The notes under the pieces: generated by a model
Databases searched by the model: none
The model's input: only the letters and a program-made list of their open reading frames with translations
Told to the model about the DNA's origin: nothing
Origin: Microbacteriaceae bacterium
Lineage (GTDB): Bacteria; Actinomycetota; Actinomycetes; Actinomycetales; Microbacteriaceae
Reading direction: 5' to 3'
DNA: 9,505 nucleotides
Assembly: GCA_947447385.1 (NCBI GenBank)
Contig: CANFKN010000038.1
Coordinates: 1-9,505 of the forward strand
Position numbers and translations under genes: made by a program
Shown here: positions 1 to 6,671 of the stretch, one piece after another
How positions within the stretch are numbered: the stretch's first letter is position 1
Layout of the letters: the number at the start of each line of letters is the position of its first letter

Positions 1-664
1 GCTCGTCAAGAACCTGGGATGCCCTCATGCGGTCGAGTCTGAAGCTGCGCTCTTCTTCACGAAGGTGGCAATAACCGCGAACGTGCCAAACCTGGTCGTT
101 TGACTCAAGTCGAATTGGGTCAAACTCTCGTTCAGTCTTTTCGTTCTTGCTATTCAGGTATTCAAAGCGAACGCGCTTTTGCGCGTTGATCGCCTGTCGC
201 ATTTTCGCGAGGTCAGCATCAATCGTTCCTGGCATGATGGCCACGGTTGCCACACCAGCTTGAATCGAACCTTCACTAAGAATTTGTATTAGTGCTTCGA
301 TATCTGCCCGGTCCTCGTTCGAGGCCGAAGCTAGAAGCACGGTCAAACCAGCGGCCAATGCGCCGGCTTGACGAGCAGAAATTCGCGGATTCCCGTCGAG
401 AATGAGCTGAGAATCCAGTTCAACGACAGCATCGGTGCTCCAGTCGTCGTTGATGGCCATAGCCCACTGTTCGTTTGAATCAGCGACAGTTGCTGAATAC
501 ATCGCGGTAACCGCACGTCGAATTTCATCTTCGGCAACGTCGAAGTGCGAGGCGAGCTCAGTGATGGTAGCCGAAGAGTGTGCGGTGAGATAAGTCGTGA
601 GAGCAATGATCAGGTTGAGGCGGGCATCTGCCGTGAGTGCGTAGAATTTTTTTGCTTTAGCCAT
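1..664 (-). CDS. pafC: PafC, WYL-domain transcriptional regulator (partial, C-terminus off the left edge)
   Basis: The frame is open from an ATG at 664 to the window edge, giving 221 residues of an expected 310-330. A winged helix-turn-helix lies at about residues 8-60 (TELASHFDVAEDEIRRAV as the HTH core). The front of a WYL domain starts near residue 155 and includes RFEYLN (166-171) and the conserved RSFRLDRM (206-213). The partner gene immediately upstream is pafB, and the pafC ATG lies inside its end (8-bp overlap). Family knowledge: PafB and PafC form a heteromeric activator of the LexA-independent mycobacterial DNA-damage regulon, with the WYL domains thought to sense a nucleic-acid ligand produced on damage. 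The pairing, order and overlap make the PafC assignment firm; the missing C-terminal part cannot be judged. Confidence 0.9.
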   Translation of the reverse strand, partial: MAKAKKFYALTADARLNLIIALTTYLTAHSSATITELASHFDVAEDEIRRAVTAMYSATVADSNEQWAMAINDDWSTDAVVELDSQLILDGNPRISARQAGALAAGLTVLLASASNEDRADIEALIQILSEGSIQAGVATVAIMPGTIDADLAKMRQAINAQKRVRFEYLNSKNEKTEREFDPIRLESNDQVWHVRGYCHLREEERSFRLDRMRASQVLDE

Positions 665-1640
665 GGTGAATTTCAACCACCTTTCTAAAGCCAGCTTCAA
701 TAAGTTCTTTCAAACCTTCTGGGCGCAGAACTTCAATTTGCCCGGCATATTGACGCAACTCGTCGGCAAGCAAGTGAACGTCCATGAAGTTAAACGTGAC
801 CTCGTCACGTTTGGCGTGAGCGACGTCATCCATTTCGAATCTAAACCAGGCTTCAGTTTCAGGTTTGATTCGCAAGGTGGCCTGGTTGCCACTGATGAAA
901 TCGTCAAGCGAGGCTTTGCCAGCTGCAACATCGGTGGCCGTTGGTTGCTGAGCGTCAGCGTTAGTGTTCTTCACTTCGGAAACGATGCGGCGAAGCAAGA
1001 AGCTTCGTGGCTCTTTGCGAACTGAATCAAACCCCAAAACTAGCCATTGCCCACTGATGTTTTGAAGTTGCCAAGGTCGAAACTTGCGTTTCTCAACCTC
1101 CGTCGACGCCGGCTTTCGGTAGCCAAACTCGACTTCGAGACCGCGCTCAATCGATTCGGTCAGGGCTGTGAAGCTTGAGTGGTGCGTGCGAATGCGTGGG
1201 GCAAGAGTGGTCAACTCGGCAATGTCGCCACTTTCGCCAAGCCCGCGAACGCGCAGTGCGGCGTTTGCCGCGTCGCGCGAAAGAGACGCTTGGTTCCAGA
1301 CTGAAGATGCCAAATTCAGAATTGCAACTTGTCGTTTAGTCAACGTTAGGTTGCTTGGCCAAAGAAACTCTTGCTTAGGCACCTTGTAGTAAATCTCTTG
1401 GTTGTCTTCAAGTGCTGAAGGCGGCTGAAAGGCGATCCACTGAATGCCTGAACGCTTCAGATCGATCTTGTCGCGGTCAAAATGCTTGTTGAGCGAGACG
1501 TTCTTGGTGCCAGGCTTATAGGTTTCTGAGTACCCGGCCACACGACTAAAGATCTCATGCTTAGTCAAGCCCTCGCGGGTGTATAGCAGAGCGCAGGCTA
1601 AATTGAACAGCCTTGTTGCAGCATCAATTTTTTCTGGCAC
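657..1640 (-). CDS. pafB: PafB, WYL-domain transcriptional regulator
   Basis: A complete 327-residue protein, the usual size for the family. It starts at GTG (1638-1640), preceded by AGAGGGG at 1650-1656 with a 9-nt spacer, which supports this start. Domains in order: N-terminal winged HTH at about residues 5-88; a linker; a WYL domain at about 155-222 with EFGYRKP (171-177), FRPWQLQNISGQWLVLGF (187-204) and RSFLLRR (212-218); and a C-terminal WCX-type domain at about 253-322. It sits 26 bp downstream of the FKBP-like gene and overlaps pafC by 8 bp, so it is probably cotranscribed with the former and translationally coupled to the latter. Known role of the family: with PafC it activates recA and other repair genes after DNA damage. 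The name recalls a proteasome accessory factor, but the pafA and pup genes that normally lie nearby are not here. Confidence 0.92.
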   Translation of the reverse strand: MPEKIDAATRLFNLACALLYTREGLTKHEIFSRVAGYSETYKPGTKNVSLNKHFDRDKIDLKRSGIQWIAFQPPSALEDNQEIYYKVPKQEFLWPSNLTLTKRQVAILNLASSVWNQASLSRDAANAALRVRGLGESGDIAELTTLAPRIRTHHSSFTALTESIERGLEVEFGYRKPASTEVEKRKFRPWQLQNISGQWLVLGFDSVRKEPRSFLLRRIVSEVKNTNADAQQPTATDVAAGKASLDDFISGNQATLRIKPETEAWFRFEMDDVAHAKRDEVTFNFMDVHLLADELRQYAGQIEVLRPEGLKELIEAGFRKVVEIHHG

Positions 1641-1666
1641 TGCGCTTGACCCCTCTTTTGACTGAC

Positions 1667-2638
1667 TTAGTATTTTCCGAGAATGTCGATTACGAACACC
1701 AAAGTTGCGTTAGCGGCAATACCCTGTGGCGGGTTGTCGCCATAACCAAGCTTTGGCGGAATCACAGCTACAACCTGAGAACCGACGGTCTGTCCCAAAA
1801 TCGCTTTAGTGAAGCCTTGAATTGTGCCAGTGCCAACTGTCATGTCTAGCGGCTCGCTGGCCCAGCTGCTCTGAATCATAGTGTGAGCGGCGTCCCAGCT
1901 GTAAAGCTTGTAGTGCACCTTGATGTGATCGCCAGTCTTTAGCACTTCGCCAGCACCCTTGATTGAGGTGTATTGCTTGAACTCGCTAGGTGCCGGAGTG
2001 TTGCTCGGAAAAGTCAGGCCTGGCTCGCCGCTGTCAACACGAACAGCGAATGGAATTCCAGATGCTGCCGGCTGGTTTGAGCCCGTGGCGTGTGGCAAGA
2101 AAACAGTTTTTAGATCTACAACCAGCACAACGCTGTTTGAAGTGGCAGGCTTGGTGGCTGACTTTATTGGAAAGACAGCTGCGATTCTTGAGCCGGCTCG
2201 AATTCCAGTTAGCGCGTCACAGAGGCTGACAGATGGCTTCTGTGAGTTGTTTAGAACCGAAACAAAGGTGTTTGTTCCATCGAAGTTTGTGACCAGACCG
2301 CTTGAAGCATCGAAAGGCTTGGCCGTAGGGCCGTCAAGGGCTTCGATTTCGAACTCGGCCATTTGATCGCCAGTAAAGGTTGGCCCATCACCCTGCTTCA
2401 AAATGTGCACCTGAGCTGATTTAGGCAGAATGCCGGCTTCGAAGGTCACCTCTGGTGCGCCCTTAGCCGCATCTTTAACCTTGATGCTCTGTGCATCTTT
2501 GCCGTCAGCGATTGGGTTGCACTTGCGAGTCAAAGAGTCAAACATTGCGTTTGAAGCTTGCTGTGGTGTCTGAGTTGCACAACCAGAAACGGTTAGTGTC
2601 AGCGTTGCAATTGCCAAAAGGCTAAAAATCTTTTTCAA
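1667..2638 (-). CDS. FKBP-like peptidyl-prolyl isomerase lipoprotein, tandem FKBP domains
   Basis: A predicted lipoprotein of 323 residues. The frame opens at a TTG at 2659, but the TTG at 2636-2638 is preferred. It is preceded by GAAAG at 2646-2650 with a 7-nt spacer, and it gives a textbook signal: KKIF, a hydrophobic run, then VSGC with the lipidated Cys at residue 20. The C-terminal FKBP domain (about 228-323) contains VHY, LGYGDNP and ATLVFVIDIL. A second, degenerate FKBP-like domain covers about 68-180 and contains PFDASS. The product is expected on the outer face of the membrane, assisting folding of exported proteins. In Streptomyces-type loci FKBP genes lie between pafA and pafBC, so this gene marks the right-hand boundary of the absent pupylation block. 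The active-site residues are unusual (see findings), so isomerase activity is not assured. Confidence 0.82.
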   Translation of the reverse strand: MKKIFSLLAIATLTLTVSGCATQTPQQASNAMFDSLTRKCNPIADGKDAQSIKVKDAAKGAPEVTFEAGILPKSAQVHILKQGDGPTFTGDQMAEFEIEALDGPTAKPFDASSGLVTNFDGTNTFVSVLNNSQKPSVSLCDALTGIRAGSRIAAVFPIKSATKPATSNSVVLVVDLKTVFLPHATGSNQPAASGIPFAVRVDSGEPGLTFPSNTPAPSEFKQYTSIKGAGEVLKTGDHIKVHYKLYSWDAAHTMIQSSWASEPLDMTVGTGTIQGFTKAILGQTVGSQVVAVIPPKLGYGDNPPQGIAANATLVFVIDILGKY

Positions 2639-2698
2639 AGGAATACTTTCGTTTAACAAGTAGCAATAGTTTACCGAGCAAAGCTTGGGAGTTGCTTA

Positions 2699-3718
2699 TT
2701 ATTGGTCGTCTGAAGAATCTGTTTGCGATTCGTTTGCTTTTTCTAATTTCGTTTCGGCAGCCGCCTTAGCGTTGCGCACGGTCTTTCGCAACTTCTTGTC
2801 ACTTACCTTTCGCTGACCTAGGTGGTCAGGGTTCCACACCGCAACGTCTTCATCGGCAAAATCTGTCTTCACGCGGGTTTTGAACTGTGGCAACACCGTG
2901 CCGTCAGCAAGACGACGCGCGGTAACCAAAAAGCCAGTGTGACCAATCATGCGGTGCTCTGGGCGCACGGCCAGACCCTGCAGGTGCCAGCCGCGAATCA
3001 TTGACTCCCAGGCTTCTGGCTCGGCGAATAGCCCCGAAGTTTTCAGTGCTTCGACAAAACGTGAGAGTTGAGTAACAGTTGCAACGTATCCGAGAATGAC
3101 GCCTCCGGGAACCAGCGCATCGGCGCAGGCCTCAATGCATTCCCAAGGCGCCAGCATGTCAAGAACGACTCGATCTGCTTGCCCGTTTGCAACTTTCTTC
3201 GGCAACTCGTCTTGCAGATCACCGAGGTGAATCTGCCAGTTTTCTGGCACCATCGAAAGATTTGTTGTCACGTTTGCTCTTGCAACGTCGGCAAACTCTG
3301 ATCGACGCTCGAAGGAGTCAAGACGACCGGTTGGCCCGATGGCACGCAAGAGGTAAATGCTCAGCGCACCAGAACCTACGCCTGCCTCGACGACGCGTGC
3401 ACCCGGAAAAATGTCGCCCATCGTCACAATCTGAGCTGAGTCTTTCGGGTAGATAATCGCAGCACCGCGCGGCATCGACATCACGAAATCGGTCAGCAGA
3501 GGCCTAAAGGCCAGATATTCAACACCGTTCGCGTTTGCGATGACAGAGCCCTCGGGCTTGCCGATGATGTCGTCATGGTTGAGGTTGCCGCGGTGAGTGC
3601 CAAAAGCACCACCTTCAACCAACGTGATGGTGTTCAGGCGGCCTTTGGGACCAGTCAGTTGAACAGTGTCGCCCGCGCGAAACGGGCCAGTTGGCAACTT
3701 TGGAATATTGTTTGTCAT
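2699..3718 (-). CDS. trmI: tRNA (adenine58-N1)-methyltransferase TrmI
   Basis: A 339-residue cytoplasmic SAM-dependent methyltransferase expected to make m1A58 in the T-loop of tRNAs. The N-terminal beta domain covers about 10-70. The Rossmann domain contains YPKDSAQIV (90-98), motif I VVEAGVGSGALSIYLL (109-124), an acidic FERR (136-139) that would hold the SAM ribose, and LDMLAPW (186-192) with the conserved Asp at 187. RPEHRMIGHTGFLVTARRLADG (252-273) is typical of the actinobacterial branch. The last 40 residues are a Lys/Arg-rich then acidic tail, probably disordered. The ATG at 3718 is preceded by AGGA, which overlaps the TAG stop of the HAD gene 6 bp away, so the two are almost certainly cotranslated. 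In many actinobacteria this gene lies just upstream of the mpa-dop-pup cluster; here the FKBP-like gene follows directly. Confidence 0.95.
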   Translation of the reverse strand: MTNNIPKLPTGPFRAGDTVQLTGPKGRLNTITLVEGGAFGTHRGNLNHDDIIGKPEGSVIANANGVEYLAFRPLLTDFVMSMPRGAAIIYPKDSAQIVTMGDIFPGARVVEAGVGSGALSIYLLRAIGPTGRLDSFERRSEFADVARANVTTNLSMVPENWQIHLGDLQDELPKKVANGQADRVVLDMLAPWECIEACADALVPGGVILGYVATVTQLSRFVEALKTSGLFAEPEAWESMIRGWHLQGLAVRPEHRMIGHTGFLVTARRLADGTVLPQFKTRVKTDFADEDVAVWNPDHLGQRKVSDKKLRKTVRNAKAAAETKLEKANESQTDSSDDQ

Positions 3719-3724
3719 TTGGTC

Positions 3725-4384
3725 CTATTCAAATAGCTTGGTCAAATCTTGCAGTGTGACGCCTTCAAGAGTGGGCCACAAGATACGACCTTCGATTTCT
3801 TCAAGTTTCACCAGGTGCTGAACACCGATTGCTTTGGTGCCAGCAGCCTCTGCCGATGCAAGGCCTGGAACCGAGTCTTCGAAAGCCACGCAGTGTGCCG
3901 GGTCAACGCCTAGAAGCTCCGCTGCCTTCAGATAAGCCTCTGGGTGAGGTTTGCCGTTGACGACGTCGTCACCGGCAACCACAACGTCAAAGGCGTCGAA
4001 ACCCACGGCGTCGGCCACCGAAACAGCCATTCTTCGCATGCTCATGGTCACTAATGCAGTTTTGATACCCGCTTCACGCAGGTGCAGCAGCAATTCGCGC
4101 GCACCCGGCCGCCAAGGCATTGCAACCTGCAACTGTTCGATCACAACAGCGGTCAAACGGTCAATGATTTCTTCTGGCGCGAGCGCACTGCCCAGCTTGC
4201 GACCAATGATGACAGAAGATTCATAGAGGCTCATGCCAACCAAATCGATGCCATCTTGGTGGTTCCATTGCGCGCCGTGCTCGTCTGCCAATTTGCGCTC
4301 AGAGAGCATCCAATAATGCTCTGAATCGACGAGTGTGCCATCAAGGTCAAATAAAACTGCAGCCGGCAGTTGCTTGATAGACAT
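3725..4384 (-). CDS. HAD superfamily hydrolase (subfamily IA phosphatase/phosphomutase-like)
   Basis: A 219-residue haloacid dehalogenase family protein with all four motifs. Motif I is DLDGTLVDS (13-21; nucleophile Asp13, acid/base Asp15). Motif II is LVTMS (111-115). The motif III Lys is in GKPHPEAY (144-151). Motif IV is FEDS (168-171). A helical cap of the C1 type fills about residues 22-90. This arrangement is that of beta-phosphoglucomutase, phosphoglycolate phosphatase and related sugar-phosphate phosphatases; the substrate cannot be read from the sequence. It is the first gene of the leftward operon with trmI. No Shine-Dalgarno sequence precedes the ATG, and a TAAAAT box lies 9 nt upstream, suggesting a nearly leaderless message. 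HAD genes beside trmI and PAC2 are frequent in actinobacteria as far as recalled, but no functional link is established. Confidence 0.9.
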   Translation of the reverse strand: MSIKQLPAAVLFDLDGTLVDSEHYWMLSERKLADEHGAQWNHQDGIDLVGMSLYESSVIIGRKLGSALAPEEIIDRLTAVVIEQLQVAMPWRPGARELLLHLREAGIKTALVTMSMRRMAVSVADAVGFDAFDVVVAGDDVVNGKPHPEAYLKAAELLGVDPAHCVAFEDSVPGLASAEAAGTKAIGVQHLVKLEEIEGRILWPTLEGVTLQDLTKLFE

Positions 4385-4393
4385 AGTTGTCTA

Positions 4394-4399
4394 ATTTTA
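4394..4399 (-). promoter_or_regulatory. Putative -10 box of the HAD-trmI-FKBP-pafBC operon
   Basis: On the minus strand TAAAAT stands 9 nt upstream of the HAD ATG, in the 81-bp divergent gap shared with the PAC2 gene. Transcription would start within a few bases of the ATG, which agrees with the lack of a ribosome binding site there. No good -35 hexamer is visible at 16-18 bp, so this rests on one match and on the start-codon context. Confidence 0.35.
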
Positions 4400-4465
4400 G
4401 CTTGTGCCGAAGCGTTCTTAGGTGGCATAGAGTTTTAACCGTTACTGAGCGCAAAAGAGGATCCT

Positions 4466-5329
4466 TTGACCAGCCAAGTATTTAGTGGGCGCATTCTGAT
4501 TGTTGCCTTTGAAGGTTGGAACGACGCCGCTGAAGCTGCCAGTGGTGCGGCCAAGTACATCGCCGAACTTACTGGCGTCGAATCGGTGGCAGCCGTTGAA
4601 CCCGAAGACTATTACGATTTTCAATTTGCTAGGCCCTCTGTGTTCTTTGACCCAGAGGGCAACCGCCAGTTGAGCTGGCCAACTACTGAAATGCTGGCAC
4701 CCACAGCAGCGAGTCGAAATGACCACCCCGAATATGCAAACATTTCGGTGATGCTCGGCGTTGAACCATCGCGCCGCTGGCGCACCTTCACCGAAGAAAT
4801 TCTCGAAATGGTCGTTGACCGAGAAATCGACACTGTCATGTTCTTAGGCGCAATGCTCGCTGAGGTTCCTCACACTCGACCAATCGGCGTCAACACAACT
4901 AGCCAAAACGAGCAAGTTCGCGAACAGCTTGGTGTCGAACGCAGTCGCTATGAAGGTCAAGTTGGCATTTTGACGGTTTTGGGTCAGGCTTTCGAAGCAA
5001 ACAATATTGCGACCTTGGCGCTATGGGCCTCGGTGCCACACTATGTTCACAACTCCCCCTCGCCAAAGTCGATGTTGTCGCTGGTTGCTGAGATCGAGAA
5101 GTTTCTAGGCGTGAGCTTTGACCGAACTGCGCTCGCCGAACAGGCTTTCACCTGGGAGCGCGGCATTGACGAAATATCGCTGGCTGATGAAGATATGGCG
5201 GCCTACATCACTGAGCTTGAAAAGAAGCACGATGAAGCAGAGTCACCACAAGCTAGCGGTGACTTTTTGGCCAATGAATTCGAAAAGTTCTTGCGACAGA
5301 ACGATAACGACGAGGATGCCTCCAAGTAG
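4466..5329 (+). CDS. PAC2 family protein (proteasome-assembly-chaperone-like)
   Basis: A 287-residue protein of the PAC2 family, cytoplasmic, with no signal or membrane segment. The TTG start is supported by AGAGG at 4456-4460, just upstream. Family signatures are AFEGWNDAAEAAS (14-26), DYYDF (48-52), LGAMLAEVPHTRP (127-139) and WASVPHYVHNSPSP (187-200). The C-terminal third is helical and acidic, ending in SGDFLANEFEKFLRQ and an acidic tail. Actinobacterial members (the group of Rv2125 in M. tuberculosis) are named after eukaryotic proteasome assembly chaperones by fold, but their biochemical role is not settled. The gene stands alone, divergent from the HAD-trmI operon and convergent with uppP. 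With no proteasome genes beside it, a role in proteasome assembly should not be assumed. Confidence 0.9.
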   Translation: MTSQVFSGRILIVAFEGWNDAAEAASGAAKYIAELTGVESVAAVEPEDYYDFQFARPSVFFDPEGNRQLSWPTTEMLAPTAASRNDHPEYANISVMLGVEPSRRWRTFTEEILEMVVDREIDTVMFLGAMLAEVPHTRPIGVNTTSQNEQVREQLGVERSRYEGQVGILTVLGQAFEANNIATLALWASVPHYVHNSPSPKSMLSLVAEIEKFLGVSFDRTALAEQAFTWERGIDEISLADEDMAAYITELEKKHDEAESPQASGDFLANEFEKFLRQNDNDEDASK

Positions 5330-5349
5330 AGGCCACCATCGCTTCAGCG
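5318..5349. terminator. Weak hairpins between convergent PAC2 and uppP genes
   Basis: GCCTC (5318-5322) and GAGGC (5329-5333) form a 5-bp stem with a 6-nt loop spanning the PAC2 stop codon. A smaller CGCT/AGCG hairpin follows at 5340-5349, then GGCGTTATTTT. The T-run is short and offset, so this is at best a weak terminator in the 38-bp gap between convergent genes. Confidence 0.25.
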
Positions 5350-5367
5350 AGGCGTTATTTTGAGCGT

Positions 5368-6222
5368 TTAGGCTTGCCAGCCCGCGAAGATTAGCATCGC
5401 AAGAACGAAGAAACCCACAATCAAACGCCAGGCAACAAATGGAACGAACGAGCCTTTGTTGAGATAGCGAAGCAAACCGGCTATGACGGCAAACCCGACC
5501 GCGAAAGAGATGCCGGTGGCCACGCCAGTTGCCAGCAACATGTCGCTCGAAAGGTCTTTGTAGGTCTTTGCGAATTCATAAAGCCCACTTGCTAGCACTG
5601 CTGGAATAGCCAACAAAAAGCTATAGCGTGCGGCAGCTTGACGAGTGTAGCCGAGCAAAAGCCCGACGCTGATTGTTCCCCCAGAGCGAGAGACGCCAGG
5701 AATAACCGCTAGTGCTTGGCCAAGCCCAAACAAAATGCCGTCTTTCGGGGTTAGGCTCTCGATCGACTTGGTCTTTTTGCCAACAGCATCGCTAATGCCC
5801 AAAATGGCACCAAAGATAATCAACATGAAGGCGATGACCCAAAGGTTTCGCAGCTGGTTTTCAATCAAGTCTTTAAATGCCAAGCCGATGATGACAACCG
5901 GCAAGCTGCCGATGATGATTAGCCACGCCAGGCTGGCATCCTTGCTCATTTTTTCGGTTTTAGTTCGAGAAAAGGCGTGACCCACTGAGATGAACCACGC
6001 TTTTGAGATTCGCAAAATGTCGCGCCAAAAATAAACCAGCACTGCAAGCTCGGTGCCAAGTTGAATCGTTGCTATGAAAGCGGTCAGAGCCTCTTTTGAC
6101 AGGTTCATTGAGCCTGCGCCCAAAAGGTTTTGAACGATCTGCAGGTGAGCGCTTGACGAAATTGGTAAAAACTCGGTGAGTCCTTGCACGATTCCTAGGA
6201 CTACAGCATCAAAAAGGTTCAT
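5368..6222 (-). CDS. uppP: Undecaprenyl-diphosphatase UppP (BacA)
   Basis: A 284-residue polytopic membrane protein, the usual family length. It dephosphorylates undecaprenyl diphosphate to regenerate the lipid carrier for peptidoglycan and other wall polymers, and confers bacitracin tolerance when abundant. Motif 1 is QGLTEFLPISSSAHL (13-27), containing the Q/E-x-x-x-E element and the SSS run. Motif 2 is PGVSRSGGT (175-183) with the essential Arg at 179. Hydrophobic segments are visible around 45-67, 98-116, 127-146, 165-190, 199-217, 229-252 and 262-281. The ATG overlaps the stop of the upstream 70-residue gene as ATGA, implying coupled translation. The gene lies near PAC2 and trmI, in the same general neighbourhood as Rv2136c in M. 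tuberculosis. Confidence 0.96.
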   Translation of the reverse strand: MNLFDAVVLGIVQGLTEFLPISSSAHLQIVQNLLGAGSMNLSKEALTAFIATIQLGTELAVLVYFWRDILRISKAWFISVGHAFSRTKTEKMSKDASLAWLIIIGSLPVVIIGLAFKDLIENQLRNLWVIAFMLIIFGAILGISDAVGKKTKSIESLTPKDGILFGLGQALAVIPGVSRSGGTISVGLLLGYTRQAAARYSFLLAIPAVLASGLYEFAKTYKDLSSDMLLATGVATGISFAVGFAVIAGLLRYLNKGSFVPFVAWRLIVGFFVLAMLIFAGWQA

Positions 6223-6431
6223 TCGTTGTCGTCTTCAGCTAGCTCGAATGGCAGATATTCTTCAAAGTTTTCGCCAAGCATTTCTTCGTAATTCAAAAAT
6301 GCGTCTTCGAGTTGCAGGTAGGCGGTTTGAACCGAAGGGTCTTCAGGGCTGCGACGGGTCGCAACCGATTCGAAGTGCTTTTCTAAAGCAGCAATGAACT
6401 GTCTGAGAGCCATGCGAGTGTCTTGAGCCAT
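6219..6431 (-). CDS. Small acidic protein of unknown function, coupled to uppP
   Basis: A 70-residue cytoplasmic protein that I do not recognise with certainty. It appears to consist of two helices, about 5-24 (TRMALRQFIAALEKHFESVA) and 32-58, followed by an acidic tail ending in EDDNE; the first helix is more basic than the second. There is no signal, no membrane span and no cysteine. It is judged real because its stop overlaps the uppP start (ATGA), the frame has a plausible protein composition, and small acidic proteins next to uppP occur in related actinobacteria (recollection, not a search). There is no clear ribosome binding site. TAACTT lies 6 nt before the ATG, the spacing expected for a leaderless transcript. 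Confidence 0.72.
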   Translation of the reverse strand: MAQDTRMALRQFIAALEKHFESVATRRSPEDPSVQTAYLQLEDAFLNYEEMLGENFEEYLPFELAEDDNE

Positions 6432-6437
6432 AAGCCA

Positions 6438-6443
6438 AAGTTA
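6438..6443 (-). promoter_or_regulatory. Putative leaderless promoter -10 box for the small protein-uppP operon
   Basis: On the minus strand TAACTT is followed by 6 nt and then the ATG of the 70-residue gene. This TANNNT-N6-ATG arrangement is the one seen for leaderless actinobacterial messages, and no Shine-Dalgarno sequence competes with it. No convincing -35 element was found. Confidence 0.33.
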
Positions 6444-6467
6444 CCCTTAGTTTGCGCCTCGCGCTAG

Positions 6468-6497
6468 TTAGCCACGAACTAATAAAAGTGGTATTCT
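6468..6497 (+). promoter_or_regulatory. Possible promoter of tRNA-Leu
   Basis: TATTCT at 6492-6497 could serve as a -10 element, with TTAGCC at 6468-6473 as a poor -35 at 18-bp spacing. Transcription would begin near 6504, leaving a leader of about 35 nt before the tRNA. The match to the consensus is modest. Confidence 0.28.
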
Positions 6498-6538
6498 TTT
6501 AGCTTGTTGCTGTGAGCCTAAAGGCGCACACTCCACTC

Positions 6539-6621
6539 GTCCGGGTGGCGGAATGGCAGACGCGCTAGCTTGAGGTGCTAGTCCTCTTATGAGGGTAGGG
6601 GTTCAAGTCCCCTTTCGGACA
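6539..6621 (+). tRNA. tRNA-Leu (anticodon GAG)
   Basis: A class II tRNA of 83 nt. The acceptor stem GTCCGGG pairs with TTCGGAC (two G-T wobbles), followed by discriminator A at 6621, and CCA is not encoded. The D-arm has the Leu-type GGCGGAATGGCAGACGC. The anticodon stem CTAGC/GCTAG encloses the loop TTGAGGT, so the anticodon is GAG and reads CUC and CUU. The long variable arm folds as CCTC-TTAT-GAGG. The T-arm is AGGGG-TTCAAGT-CCCCT. The long variable arm, the A73 discriminator and the anticodon all agree with leucine. Confidence 0.96.
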
Positions 6622-6646
6622 CGTTTGCTTTGAGACAGCTAACACT

Positions 6647-6669
6647 GCTCCTGGGTTCGCCTGGGTAGC
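6647..6669 (+). other. Trailer hairpin with TTCG tetraloop downstream of tRNA-Leu
   Basis: CCTGGG (6650-6655) and CCTGGG (6660-6665) are direct copies that can also pair with each other through two G-U wobbles, closed by a TTCG tetraloop. Outside a one-base bulge (T6666), GCT (6647-6649) pairs with AGC (6667-6669). The hairpin lies in the tRNA trailer, 25 nt after the tRNA end and just before the terminator. It may protect or position the 3' end during maturation; the function is inferred. Confidence 0.45.
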
Positions 6670-6671
6670 AT

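Noticed and set aside
343..606. An 87-residue minus-strand reading frame
   Set aside because: It lies in another frame inside pafC, whose own frame from 664 gives a clear wHTH and WYL protein; the composition is typical of a shadow frame.
663..1025. A 120-residue plus-strand reading frame opposite pafB
   Set aside because: It is antisense to the WYL and C-terminal domains of pafB, with no family resemblance and no good ribosome binding site.
1641..1666. PafBC-type damage-response promoter upstream of pafB
   Set aside because: I looked for a TTGTCAGTG-like motif in the short gap and in the region before the HAD gene. Only a partial AGTCAGTC resemblance is seen, without a matching -10, so autoregulation cannot be claimed.
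1959..2366. A 135-residue plus-strand reading frame opposite the FKBP-like gene
   Set aside because: It is antisense to a well-supported lipoprotein gene; no signal, domain or upstream site supports it.
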